Below, piece after piece: positions 35,684 to 43,940 of a stretch of DNA of 64,000 bases; positions within the stretch are counted from its first letter, which is position 1, and the number at the start of each line of letters is the position of its first letter. The DNA is from Desulfoferula sp040751985 (GTDB taxonomy: Bacteria; Desulfobacterota; Desulfarculia; Desulfarculales; Desulfarculaceae). The notes beneath the pieces were generated by a model. It saw nothing but the letters and a program-made list of their open reading frames with translations, was not told the DNA's origin and searched no databases. The translations under genes and the position numbers were made by a program. The stretch covers positions 1-64,000 of the forward strand of contig JBFMFU010000066.1 of NCBI GenBank assembly GCA_040751985.1. The letters run 5' to 3'.

Positions 35684-36994
35684 TCATTTAACCATGATTC
35701 CCCGCGGAGACCAAGCCGGGTCGGTCTGGTCGCCGGGGAGGTTGGTCAGCTGGGTTATGGGTTCGCCGGCCGCGGTCATCACGTAAATCTGGTAGCGGCC
35801 GGTCTTGCGGCTGGCGTAGGCGATCAGCCGGCCGTCCGGGGACCAGGTGGGGTTCTCGCCTCCGGCCCAGCCGCTGGTGAGAATGCGCAGGTCGCGGCCG
35901 TCGGGCCGGATAGTGGCCACCTGGAAGGCGCCGTTGACCTGGGCCTGGTAGGCGATGCGGTCGCCGCGGGGCGACCAGGCCGGCGCGGCGCTGTACTTGT
36001 GCTCGAAGGTCAGGCGGCGCAGGCCGCCGTTGTTCATGTCCAGCACGTAGATCTGAGGCGAGCCCCCCCGGTCGGAGACGAAGGCCATCTTCTGGCCGTC
36101 CGGGGAGAAGGAGGGGTCCACCTCGATGCCCCAGCCATTGGTGAGCTGCTTGAGCACCTTGCCGGCCAGGTCGATGAGGAAGATGTTGTTCTTGCCGGTG
36201 TAGGACAGGGCGGCGGCCATCTGGCCCTGGTGCTGGGGCCGGAAGGCCGGAGTCAGGTTCACGCCGGGCTTGTTGAGGATCACCTTGCCGGTGCCGCCGG
36301 CCAGGGCGTGCACCACGATGGCCGGCCGCCGGTTGACGTAGGCCGAGTAGGTCAACAGGGCGCCGTCGCTGCTCCAGGCCGGGTACAGGCAGATGTCCTG
36401 GCGGCGGGTGAGCTGCTGCACGCCGGTGCCGTCGAAGCGCATCAGGTAGATTTCTTTCTTGCCCTCCCGCGAGCCCACGAAGGCGATCATGGTGGAGTAG
36501 ATGGAGCGCTCGCCGGTCAGGGCCAGCATCACCTCGTCGCAGAAGCGGGCGATGGCCGCGCCCAGCTTGTCCATGGTGCCGTCGTAGGCCCGGCCCACCA
36601 GCTGCTTGGCGCCGGTGACGTCGAACAGGCGCAGGCGCAGGGTGAAGGCGTTGTCCTGGCGCTTGTACTCGCCGGTAATAAGAAGCTCGGCCCCGACGCG
36701 CGACCAGCGGCGGTAGTTGATTTTCTCCCCTTCGGGCGGGCCCAGGAAGGTCTTGGGGTCCATGAAGTCGAACAGGCCGGTGTAGCCCAGGTAGCGCTTG
36801 AGCAGCCCGCTGGCCTGGGCTCCGAAGGGGTCCTGGGACCCGCCGGCCAGCACCTGGAACTCGGGTATGGCCAGGGGCAGCTTGCGCGAGAAGGGGCTGG
36901 TGATGTCGATGTAGACCCGGGCCGCGGCCGGGGCGGCCAGACACAGGGCCAGCAGCAGGGCCAGCAGGGGGATCAGGATACGGCGGGGGATCAT
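35684..36994 (-). CDS. tolB: Tol-Pal system beta-propeller protein TolB
   Basis: 436 residues with a signal peptide (RRILIPLLALLLALCLAAPAAA). An N-terminal domain (IPEFQVLAGGSQDPFGAQASGLLKRYLGYTGLF) precedes a six-bladed propeller of WD40-like repeats (YPAWSSDGALLTY, PSFSPDGQKMAFVSDRGGSPQIYV, PAWSPRGDRIAY, PTWSPDGRLIAYASRKTGRYQIYV, PAWSPRG). TolB is periplasmic and binds Pal and TolA. Its stop TGA overlaps an ATG in the pal reading frame. Confidence 0.95.
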   Translation of the reverse strand: MIPRRILIPLLALLLALCLAAPAAARVYIDITSPFSRKLPLAIPEFQVLAGGSQDPFGAQASGLLKRYLGYTGLFDFMDPKTFLGPPEGEKINYRRWSRVGAELLITGEYKRQDNAFTLRLRLFDVTGAKQLVGRAYDGTMDKLGAAIARFCDEVMLALTGERSIYSTMIAFVGSREGKKEIYLMRFDGTGVQQLTRRQDICLYPAWSSDGALLTYSAYVNRRPAIVVHALAGGTGKVILNKPGVNLTPAFRPQHQGQMAAALSYTGKNNIFLIDLAGKVLKQLTNGWGIEVDPSFSPDGQKMAFVSDRGGSPQIYVLDMNNGGLRRLTFEHKYSAAPAWSPRGDRIAYQAQVNGAFQVATIRPDGRDLRILTSGWAGGENPTWSPDGRLIAYASRKTGRYQIYVMTAAGEPITQLTNLPGDQTDPAWSPRGIMVK

Positions 36995-37003
36995 GCTCTT
37001 GCC

Positions 37004-37822
37004 TTAGCTATCGATGTCCTCGGGGCGGAAGCGGATACCCACCTCATGCGAGCGGCCCCGCACGATGCTGGGCAGGGGCGGAAACGGAGCCGCCCGCTCC
37101 ACGGCTCTGAGCGCCGACTGGTCCAGGCGGCGGTTGCCCGAGGCCTTCTCCAGCCAGACTTTGTCCAGGGTTCCGTTGCGATTTATGCGCGCCACCACGA
37201 TGGCCTCCAACCCCTTCTGCCGGCCCAGCATGGCCTCGGGCAGCACCCAGTGGCGGCGCACCCGCTCCCAGACCTCGGTGTAGTACACCTGGAAGCGCAG
37301 GCTGGTGGTGTCGGCCTGGGAGGGGCCGGCGGCGAAGGCCCCCGAGGCCGCGGCTCGTGTGGCCACCCGGCTCTGCAACCGGTTGAGGGCCTGGTCCAGG
37401 GTGCGGTTCTGGGCCACCTGGCTCTGCAGCCGGGCCAGGCGCCGGCTCAGCTCCTTGCTGGGGTCGACCTGCTTTTCCGGGGCCTTGGGCTTGATGCGCT
37501 GGGGCTTGACATCTTTCTTGAGCCCCACCGCCTCCTTGGGGGCCGGCTTGGGCTTGGCCGCCGGCCGGGGCCTGGCCACCGGGGCCGGCCTGGCCGCGGG
37601 CTTGGCCGCCGGGGCCGCGGGCTGGGGCCGCATGAGCACCTGGGGGCTGACCAGGGAGACGCTGTAGGCCGGGGCGATGATCTGGCGGCGGCTGGGGCCC
37701 CAGCCGGGCCAGAAGGCCAGCACCGCCACCAGCACTAGGTGCAGACCCAGGCTGAAAGCCACGGCCAGGCCCAACTGTTCGCTGCCGGGCAGATGAAAAT
37801 TTTTCAGAGCCGCTACGCTCAA
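37004..37822 (-). CDS. tolA: TolA/TonB-type energy transducer
   Basis: 272 residues from a TTG at 37822 that overlaps the tolR stop (TTGA). One N-terminal membrane helix (LGLAVAFSLGLHLVLVAVLAFW), a long Pro/Ala/Lys-rich linker (AAPAAKPAARPAPVARPRPAAK), then a TonB_C-like domain (VYYTEVWERVRRHWVLPEAMLGRQKGLEAIVVARINRNGTLDKVWLEKASGNRRLDQSALRAVERAAPFPPLP). The C-terminal domain looks more TonB-like than classical TolA, but the position between tolR and tolB makes it the functional TolA. It carries proton-motive-force energy from TolQR to Pal/TolB. Confidence 0.85.
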   Translation of the reverse strand: MSVAALKNFHLPGSEQLGLAVAFSLGLHLVLVAVLAFWPGWGPSRRQIIAPAYSVSLVSPQVLMRPQPAAPAAKPAARPAPVARPRPAAKPKPAPKEAVGLKKDVKPQRIKPKAPEKQVDPSKELSRRLARLQSQVAQNRTLDQALNRLQSRVATRAAASGAFAAGPSQADTTSLRFQVYYTEVWERVRRHWVLPEAMLGRQKGLEAIVVARINRNGTLDKVWLEKASGNRRLDQSALRAVERAAPFPPLPSIVRGRSHEVGIRFRPEDIDS

Positions 37823-38256
37823 GAGCGCTTCTTTTTTTTCGGTGGCGCCGCCACCCGCTCGGGTTCCGTAACCATGCCCAGGTTGCTCACCCCGGCCTTC
37901 TGGGCCTGGGCCAGCACCTGCACCACCACGCCGTAAGGCACGTCCTTGTCCGCCCGCAGATACACCCGGGTGCCGGGTTTGCGGGCCTTGATGCCCGCCA
38001 GCTTCTCGGCCAGCCCCTCCACGCCCACCGGGAACTCATCCAGGAAGAGCTTGCCCTCCTTGGTCACCGTGAGCACCAGTAACTCATCGGAGGTCTTCAG
38101 GGCGCTGGTGGTGGTCTGGGGCAGCTTCACGTCCAGGCCCTGCACCATCATGGGCGCGGTGACCATGAAGATGATCAAGAGCACCAGGACCACGTCCACC
38201 AGGGGGACCACGTTGATCTCGCCCAGGAAGCGGCCCTTGTTGCCTACTCCCGCCAT
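37819..38256 (-). CDS. tolR: Biopolymer transporter TolR/ExbD
   Basis: 145 residues: one membrane helix with the conserved Asp (INVVPLVDVVLVLLIIFMVTAPMM) and a periplasmic ExbD domain (LPQTTTSALKTSDELLVLTV ... VYLRADKDVPYGVVVQVLAQAQKAGVSNLGMVTEP). The product ends with a Lys/Arg string (PPKKKKRS). It lies between tolQ (7-base gap) and tolA (4-base overlap). Confidence 0.93.
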   Translation of the reverse strand: MAGVGNKGRFLGEINVVPLVDVVLVLLIIFMVTAPMMVQGLDVKLPQTTTSALKTSDELLVLTVTKEGKLFLDEFPVGVEGLAEKLAGIKARKPGTRVYLRADKDVPYGVVVQVLAQAQKAGVSNLGMVTEPERVAAPPKKKKRS

Positions 38257-38263
38257 GGCTGCC

Positions 38264-39055
38264 TCAGACGGTCTGTTCCGCGGGGCGCACCGCCTCCACC
38301 GCCGGGCCGTGGCGGCGCATGAGGTCGCGCTCCACCAAGTTGAGGAAGTCCTGACTGAAGGAGTCGGTCTCGGCCTCCATGACCTGCAGCCGGCGGTTGA
38401 AGTGGTTGTAGAACACCACCGCCGGGATGGCCGCGAACAGGCCGGTGGCCGTGGCCACCAGGGCCTCGGCGATGCCCGGAGCCACGGTGGCCAGGTTGGC
38501 CGCGCCGGTGGCGCCGATGCTCCGGAAGGCGTCCATGATGCCCCACACGGTGCCGAACAGGCCGATGAAGGGGGCGGTGTTGGCGGTGGTGGCCAGGAAG
38601 GTCACCGCCCGGCCCAGGCGGGTGTTCTCGGCGGCGTGGGCCCGCTCCAGGGAGCGGCGCAGGTTCTGCATCACCCCCGCGGGCAGGGCAGGCTCACCCT
38701 GGGACAGGCGCAGCACCTTGCCCATCTCGCTGTAGCCGTGGCGGAACACGGTGGCCAAGGGGCTGGCGTCCAGGTGCTTGGTTTGGGTGTAGGCCTGGCT
38801 GAGGCTGCCGGCGTGCCAAAAGATGTGATCAAACTCCTCGTTTTGGCGCCGGGCCCGACGCAGGGCCTGGAGCTTGGCCAGAATGAGCGCCCAGCTAACT
38901 ACCGAGAACGCCAGCAGAATCAACAGGACGAACTGCACCACCCCGCCAGCGGAGATCACCATATCCCATACGTCGGTGCCCCGGCCGCCCAGGGCGGCTG
39001 CATGGGCGGGCAGTGGGCCGAAATCCGTCAACAAACTCAAGATATAGTTGGCCAT
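38264..39055 (-). CDS. tolQ: Tol-Pal proton channel subunit TolQ
   Basis: 263 residues with three membrane helices: MVISAGGVVQFVLLILLAFSVVSWALIL, the conserved FLATTANTAPFIGLFGTVWGIMDAFRSIG that lines the channel, and EALVATATGLFAAIPAVVFYNHFNRRL. This is the standard MotA/TolQ/ExbB pattern. First gene of the operon, with a promoter at 39083-39111. Confidence 0.94.
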   Translation of the reverse strand: MANYILSLLTDFGPLPAHAAALGGRGTDVWDMVISAGGVVQFVLLILLAFSVVSWALILAKLQALRRARRQNEEFDHIFWHAGSLSQAYTQTKHLDASPLATVFRHGYSEMGKVLRLSQGEPALPAGVMQNLRRSLERAHAAENTRLGRAVTFLATTANTAPFIGLFGTVWGIMDAFRSIGATGAANLATVAPGIAEALVATATGLFAAIPAVVFYNHFNRRLQVMEAETDSFSQDFLNLVERDLMRRHGPAVEAVRPAEQTV

Positions 39056-39082
39056 GATCCCGCTATCCCATTATATTGGGGC

Positions 39083-39111
39083 ATGATAGCTTTGGTGGCC
39101 AGATAAGTCAA
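39083..39111 (-). promoter_or_regulatory. Sigma-70-type promoter of the tol-pal operon
   Basis: On the minus strand TTGACT (39111-39106) and TATCAT (39088-39083) are 17 bases apart, about 30 bases before tolQ. A second TATAAT lies at 39075-39070 without a good -35. Confidence 0.65.
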
Positions 39112-39261
39112 GGCGGCCCAGGTGAAATTTAGGACAATTTTTGAGAATTTAGCCCCTTTAACCAGCTGGCCGCACGCCTTGGCATGGTTTATACTGCAAG
39201 CGTGTATTTCCTGCCAGAGCCGCGGTCCTAATTTTATGCAAAGGTAGGTTTTTCACAGGTG

Positions 39262-39909
39262 ATGAAGGCGAATGGACTGTTTCTGGACCTGGACGGCACC
39301 CTGGCCGATAGCATGCGGGTGCTGCGCGCAGCCACCATCCAGTTCATGGCCGACCACGGCATAGACCAGCTCAAGGGCGACTTCCGCGAGTTCGCCGGCC
39401 GCACCTCCTACGACATCATGCGGGTGATCAAGGAGCGCCACGGCCTGAAAGAGCCCTTGCAGGACCTGGTGGAGGGCTACTACGCCCTGGTGGAGGACAC
39501 GTATCGGGAGCAGGCCGGCCTGATGCCCGGCGGCCGGGAGCTGCTGGCCGCGGCCCAAGAAAAGGGCGTGTTCACGGTGGTGGTCACCTCCACCCGCCGC
39601 TCGGTGGCCGAGGGCTTTCTGGACCACCAGGGCCTGCAGAACCTCATCAAGGGCCTGGTGGCGGCCGAGGACATCACCCGGGGCAAGCCCGACCCCGAGC
39701 CCTTTGTCAAGGCCCTGCAGCTCTCGGGCCTGGAGCCGGAGCAGGCCATCGCCGTGGAAGACGCGCCCAACGGGGCGGTCTCGGCCACGGGCGCGGGCAT
39801 ACCCACCTGGATCATGGCCCCTCGCGGCCACGACCGCTTCCCGGCCATCGCCGGTGTCCAAGGCTTCGTCACCCGCCTGGATCAGTTGATCCCATTATTG
39901 AATACTTGA
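39262..39909 (+). CDS. HAD-superfamily phosphatase (beta-phosphoglucomutase-like)
   Basis: 215 residues from the ATG at 39262 (a GTG one codon upstream is equally possible). HAD motifs are complete: DLDGTLADS (nucleophile Asp), VVVTSTRR, ITRGKPDPEPF and AVEDAPNGAVSATGAGI. The helical cap after motif I indicates the beta-phosphoglucomutase/phosphoglycolate phosphatase group. It removes phosphate from a small sugar-like molecule, not further defined. It is a monocistronic gene divergent from tolQ. Confidence 0.85.
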   Translation: MKANGLFLDLDGTLADSMRVLRAATIQFMADHGIDQLKGDFREFAGRTSYDIMRVIKERHGLKEPLQDLVEGYYALVEDTYREQAGLMPGGRELLAAAQEKGVFTVVVTSTRRSVAEGFLDHQGLQNLIKGLVAAEDITRGKPDPEPFVKALQLSGLEPEQAIAVEDAPNGAVSATGAGIPTWIMAPRGHDRFPAIAGVQGFVTRLDQLIPLLNT

Positions 39910-40019
39910 CAAGTTTGGGACAGTTATATAGTATGAGTCATTCTGGCATGATGCGGGTCAGATAATCTTACCTTGATTGCACAGCCAATCCCGTTGTTTT
40001 TTGGGTACAAATTAGGGTC

Positions 40020-40240
40020 TGCTTAGGAAGTATTGCCGGGTCCGCCACGCGACGCGGGCCTAATAGGGGAGGGGGGGGGTGGGGGGGGGGGGGGGGGCCC
40101 CCCCCCCCCCGGGGGGGGGGTGGGCGGGGGGGGGGGACCCGCCCCANNNNNNNNNNGGCTTTGGACGTATGCCCGGGCCCGCCCCGCGCCGCGGGCCTAA
40201 TGGGGGCGGGGGGGGGTGCGGCGGCGGCTTTCCCCGCCGC
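40020..40240. other. Unreliable assembly: near-duplicate flanks around a run of Ns
   Basis: Bases 40147-40156 are N. Before them lies a stretch almost only of G and C runs (40069-40146). The segment before it (CGCGACGCGGGCCTAATAGG) is repeated after the gap as CGCGCCGCGGGCCTAATGGG with surrounding sequence also similar. The most economical reading is one locus read twice across a failed join, with homopolymer errors. No gene can be called in 39910-40303. Confidence 0.8.
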
Positions 40241-40303
40241 CGCATTGTGTGACTTGCCTGCGGCTGGAAACGGCCCCGGACCTGCCCCCGGGGCCGGGCA
40301 GGC

Positions 40304-41425
40304 TTACTTCTCCGGGATAATCAGGCGCTCGCCCGGCTGGAGCAGCCGGTCGCCGCGCAGGCGGTTGGCCTGGCGCAGGTCCTTGAGGCTTACGCCGTGA
40401 CGGTGAGCTATGTCCGACAGGCTGTCGCCGCGCCGCACCACGTACACCGCGCCGGTGGGCACCGGCCCGGAACCGGCCTGGCGCAGGCGCGCGGCCAGGC
40501 CCGCGGCCTGGCCCGGCGGCACCAGGATCTGGTACTTGCCTCGGGGCAGGTGGCGCTCGCGCAGCTCGGGGTTCAGCTCCTTGATGCCGCGGAAGGTGGT
40601 GCCCGCGGCCTGGGCCAGCACGGTCAGATGCAGGGGCCGCTTCAGCTCCAGGGTGGCCGGCTCGCTGGGCAGGGGCTGCCACAGGCTGTCCGGCGGCAGG
40701 TCAAAGCCGTAGCGCTTGGGATCGCTGAGGATGATCTTGACCGCCAGGATGCGGTAGATGTAGCGCTGGGTTTCCATGGGCAGGGCCAGGTCGAAATAGT
40801 CCTTGACCGCCTGCTCCTTGATCTCCTGGCGCACCCGCTTTTCCCCGCAGTTGTAGGCGGCCATGGCCAGGGGCCAGGATTTGAACTCCTTGTGCAGGTC
40901 GCTCAGGTAGGCCAGGGCGGCCTTGGTGGACAGGGGCAGGCTGCGCCGGTCGTCGAACCAGTGGTTGATGCGCAGGCCGTAGCGCCGGCCGGTGGCGGCC
41001 ATGAACTGCCAGGGGCCCACTGCGCCGGCCGAGGAGCGGATGTAGTGGATCAGGGAGCTCTCGGCCACGGCCAGGTACTTGAGGTCCGGGGGCAGGCCGG
41101 CCTCCTTGAGGTGGGCGGTGATGTAGGGGAAGTAGCGGCCGGCCCGCTTGAGCCACATGATGACTCGGGCCGGGTCGTGCACCGAGATCACCAGCTCCCG
41201 GTCCAACTGCTCGGCCACCATGGTCCGCTGCAGAGGCACCGGCACCCCGCAGAGGCTGAGCTGCTGGGGCAGCCGCGGCACCAGTCGGGGGGCCGGCGCG
41301 GACGGAGCCGGGGCGGCAGCGGGCGGCTGGGCCGCCTTGGTTGCGGCGGGACCTTCGGCCAGGCAGGGGGCGGCCAGGCTGACCAAAAGGATGGTGGCCA
41401 GGACCAGCAGGCCCAGGGTGCGCAT
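40304..41425 (-). CDS. Lytic transglycosylase with LysM domain (MltD-like), second copy
   Basis: 373 residues from the ATG at 41425 (GGGAGGAA upstream), overlapping the thiL stop by one base. A signal peptide (RTLGLLVLATILLVSLAAPCLA), an Ala/Pro-rich linker and the SLT domain follow, with YLAVAESSLIHYIRSSAGAVGPWQFMAATGRRYGLRINHWFDD (Glu in AESSL) and AAYNCGEKRV. One LysM ends the protein (VYVVRRGDSLSDIAHRHGVSLKDLRQANRL ... LIIPEK). It has no lipobox and one LysM instead of three, so it differs from the 14126-15775 paralogue in anchoring. Product cleaves peptidoglycan. Confidence 0.88.
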   Translation of the reverse strand: MRTLGLLVLATILLVSLAAPCLAEGPAATKAAQPPAAAPAPSAPAPRLVPRLPQQLSLCGVPVPLQRTMVAEQLDRELVISVHDPARVIMWLKRAGRYFPYITAHLKEAGLPPDLKYLAVAESSLIHYIRSSAGAVGPWQFMAATGRRYGLRINHWFDDRRSLPLSTKAALAYLSDLHKEFKSWPLAMAAYNCGEKRVRQEIKEQAVKDYFDLALPMETQRYIYRILAVKIILSDPKRYGFDLPPDSLWQPLPSEPATLELKRPLHLTVLAQAAGTTFRGIKELNPELRERHLPRGKYQILVPPGQAAGLAARLRQAGSGPVPTGAVYVVRRGDSLSDIAHRHGVSLKDLRQANRLRGDRLLQPGERLIIPEK

Positions 41426-42450
41426 CAAGGTTCCTCCCGAAAATGGTCGTAGCCGCTCAGTCCGATCTCCTGAACCTGTCCCCCGTCCTCCAGGCGCACT
41501 CCGGGCTCGCGCACCAGGCTGCCCACGCGGGTGGTCTCCAGGCCTGGCTCGGCCTCGGCCAGCAGCTGCGTCAGCAGCTCCAGGTCGCCGGGGTCGCAGG
41601 TGAACAGCAGCTCGAAATCCTCGCCGCCCCTGAGGGCCCAGTTCAAGGGATCGGTCCCCAGCTTGGCGGCCAGCAGGCGGGTGGCGCCGTCCAGGGGCAG
41701 GCGCTGGGCCTGCACCCGGGCGCCCAGGCCGCTGGCCCGGCACAGGCGGTACAGGTCCGTGGCCAGGCCGTCGGAGAGGTCCATCATGGCGTGCACCCGG
41801 CCCGACTCGGCCAGGGCCCGGCCCCCGGCCACCCGGGGCAGGGGCCGCAGGTGGACCTCCACGGCGGCGGCGGCCTCCGGGGCAGCCGGGTCGCCGCCGG
41901 ACTGCAGCCAGGCCAGGCCCGCGGCCGAGCGGCCCAGGCGGCCGCTGACGCAGACCGCGTCGCCGGCCCGGCCGCCGGAGCGCAGCAGCGGCTTGACCGG
42001 GTCCGCCTGGCCGATCAGGCAGAGGTTGAGCACCACCTGGGGGGAGCGCACCGTGTCGCCGCCGGCCAGACTCAGGCCGTAGCGCCGGCCAAACTCCACC
42101 AGCCCCCGCACCAGCTCCTCCACGAAGCTGGCCTGGGGCCGGGGCGGCAGGCCCAGGGAGAGGAAGCCCCAGCGGGGCAGGGCGCCCATGGCCGCCAGGT
42201 CGCTGAGGTTGGCGGCCATGGCCCGGCCGCCCAGGTCATAGGGGCGGATGAACTTCAGGTCGAAGTGCACCCCCTCCACCAGAAGATCGGTGGTGACCAC
42301 CAGGTTGCGGGCCTGGCTGGCCACCACCGCCGCGTCGTCGCCGATGCCCACCACCAGCTCGCCCTCGGCCGCGCCGGCCAAGGACTGGATCAGCCGGACC
42401 ACCTCCTCCTCGCTGAGAAAGGGGGCGGGTGGCGGCGGTTTGCGGGCCAT
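41425..42450 (-). CDS. thiL: Thiamine-monophosphate kinase
   Basis: 341 residues with the ThiL/PurM-fold motifs: VVGIGDDAAVV, VTTDLLVEGVHFDL, AANLSDLAAMGALPRWGFLSLGLP, SLAGGDTVRSPQ, and MMDLSDGLATDLYRLCRASG with ALRGGEDFELLFTC near the end. It phosphorylates thiamine phosphate to thiamine diphosphate. It lies 12 bases after ndk and just before the transglycosylase. No thiamine synthesis genes or TPP riboswitch are nearby. Confidence 0.93.
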   Translation of the reverse strand: MARKPPPPAPFLSEEEVVRLIQSLAGAAEGELVVGIGDDAAVVASQARNLVVTTDLLVEGVHFDLKFIRPYDLGGRAMAANLSDLAAMGALPRWGFLSLGLPPRPQASFVEELVRGLVEFGRRYGLSLAGGDTVRSPQVVLNLCLIGQADPVKPLLRSGGRAGDAVCVSGRLGRSAAGLAWLQSGGDPAAPEAAAAVEVHLRPLPRVAGGRALAESGRVHAMMDLSDGLATDLYRLCRASGLGARVQAQRLPLDGATRLLAAKLGTDPLNWALRGGEDFELLFTCDPGDLELLTQLLAEAEPGLETTRVGSLVREPGVRLEDGGQVQEIGLSGYDHFREEP

Positions 42451-42462
42451 GGGCGCGGAGGC

Positions 42463-42924
42463 CTACCTTTCGTCGGAGGCGTACTGATAGTTGATGAGCG
42501 CCGGCTGGTAGTCGAACAGCTCCGAGGGCTTGAAGAAGCGGGCCACCTCGGCCTGGGCGGTCTCCACCGAATCGCTGGCATGCACCAGGTTGGCCTGCAT
42601 GGACATGCCCAGATCGCCGCGAATGGTGCCCGGCGCGGCCTGGCGGGAGTTGGTGACCCCGCACAGCCGGCGGCAGACCTCCACCGCCTCCAGCCCCTCC
42701 AGGCACAGGGCGATGACCGGGGTGCGGCTCATAAACTCGCAGATGGTGGGGAAGAAGGACTTGGCGGCCAGGTGGGAGTAGTGCGCCTTGAGCAGGGCGT
42801 CGTCCAGCTGGATCATCTTGATGCCGGCTATCTTGAGGCCCTTCTGCTCGAAGCGGCTGAGCACCGCACCGGCCAGGCCGCGGGTCAGGGCGTCGGGTTT
42901 GATCAGAATCAGGGTTCGCTCCAC
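42463..42924 (-). CDS. ndk: Nucleoside diphosphate kinase
   Basis: 153 residues from a GTG at 42924 preceded by GAGGTGA. ERTLILIKPDALTRGLAGAVLSRFEQKGLKIAGIKM is the standard NDK start, and the catalytic His is in NLVHASDS, followed by ETAQAEVARFF. An insert-like PGTIRGDLGMSMQ is present as expected. It transfers the gamma-phosphate of ATP to other NDPs. First gene of ndk-thiL-mltD2. Confidence 0.95.
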   Translation of the reverse strand: MERTLILIKPDALTRGLAGAVLSRFEQKGLKIAGIKMIQLDDALLKAHYSHLAAKSFFPTICEFMSRTPVIALCLEGLEAVEVCRRLCGVTNSRQAAPGTIRGDLGMSMQANLVHASDSVETAQAEVARFFKPSELFDYQPALINYQYASDER

Positions 42925-42987
42925 GTCAATTCACCTCGTTGTGATGTTGAAGGCTCGGGCGCCGCCGGCCCAGCGCCGGGGCGAGTT

Positions 42988-43024
42988 CTGCCCCAATTTG
43001 GGCAGAGAGCGCGGGGCTTGTCAA
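42988..43024 (-). promoter_or_regulatory. Putative ndk promoter with palindromic site
   Basis: On the minus strand a perfect TTGACA (43024-43019) is followed, at the place of the -10 box, by a palindrome with 6-bp arms (42988-43005, CTGCCC-N6-GGGCAG) that contains CAAATT. The palindrome overlaps where polymerase would sit, so it may be a repressor site. The -10 match is poor. Confidence 0.35.
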
Positions 43025-43045
43025 GGGAAGGCCGCGGGGCGGGGC

Positions 43046-43741
43046 TCAGCGGCCGTAGCGCCGTAGCTGCTTGATGAGCTGCCGCGAGGAGGCCTGCTGC
43101 TTGACCTTGCCCTCCAGGAGAATGCTCCGCACCGACTCCGCGAAGCCGTAGTAGGCGTTGGTGGTTTCCGCATCGTACTCCAGGCCGGCCCCGTCCAGGG
43201 AGATGCCCATGAACAGGCCCTTGCTCATGGAGTAGGCGTACACGTCCGGGGCCAGGCCGCTGCCGGTGGTGCCGGCCAGGACCCGCCGGCCCGTGGGCCC
43301 CAGGGCCACCGAGGCGTCGGCGCCCAGCTGCACCTTGTTCTTGAGCAGGCCTTCCAAGCCCTTCTTGGTCATGATCACCAGCATCAAGTCTGTGGACTGG
43401 GCCCCGATCTGCAGGCCCAGGCTGGCCCCGGCCAGGTTGAAGAAGGCCGGCGGGCTCCAGGAGCCGTCGTCGTGGCGGGCCAGCACCACCCCGCTGCCGC
43501 CCTGGCCGCCGAGGATGAAGCCGGCCTTGATCACCCCCGGAAAGAGGGCCACCGCCCGGCAGCGCTTGAGCAGGTCCTGGGGTACGGACTTGTCGCCCTG
43601 CTGCATCATCTTGTCCAGCACCACCCCCGCGGCCAGCACCTCCAGCTCGGCCTCGGCCTTGCCGGCGGCCAGGGCCGGGCCAGCGGTCAGGATCAGGATA
43701 AGCAGGGCGGCCAATACGCAGGCGATGCGGGGACGGCTCAT
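43046..43741 (-). CDS. Secreted SYLF/YSC84-domain protein
   Basis: 231 residues with a signal peptide (SRPRIACVLAALLILILTAGPALAAG). The SYLF domain pattern is visible: LLKRCRAVALFPGVIKAGFILGGQGGSGVVLAR, SPPAFFNLAGASLGLQIGAQSTDLMLVIM, KVQLGADASVALGPTGR and AYSMSKGLFMGISLDGAGLEYD. SYLF proteins bind phosphoinositide-type or other lipids. The bacterial exported form has no settled function. It is separated from ndk by 121 bases. Confidence 0.85.
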   Translation of the reverse strand: MSRPRIACVLAALLILILTAGPALAAGKAEAELEVLAAGVVLDKMMQQGDKSVPQDLLKRCRAVALFPGVIKAGFILGGQGGSGVVLARHDDGSWSPPAFFNLAGASLGLQIGAQSTDLMLVIMTKKGLEGLLKNKVQLGADASVALGPTGRRVLAGTTGSGLAPDVYAYSMSKGLFMGISLDGAGLEYDAETTNAYYGFAESVRSILLEGKVKQQASSRQLIKQLRRYGR

Positions 43742-43848
43742 GGCGAGTCTCCTTGCCGGAGTGGGTCGCGGGGAGATTAGGGTTGCCTGAGGTCATTCTA
43801 CGTTCAGGGGGCCGGCGGGGCAACTCTTTGCCGCCCTGGGGGATTTTC

Positions 43849-43877
43849 TTGACCCTCCCCGCGACCCACAGTAGCAT
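43849..43877 (+). promoter_or_regulatory. Probable promoter of the OYE-to-carboxyltransferase operon
   Basis: TTGACC (43849-43854) and TAGCAT (43872-43877) are exactly 17 bases apart, 63 bases before the GTG start at 43941. Confidence 0.5.
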
Positions 43878-43940
43878 GGCAGGTGCCTTTTCGCCCTGCC
43901 CCGGCCAGGCGCTCACTACAACCTTGACAGGAGCACGCCC

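Noticed and set aside
40069..40156. Long G/C homopolymer tract as a biological repeat
   Set aside because: It adjoins Ns and near-duplicate flanks, so it is most simply an assembly error.
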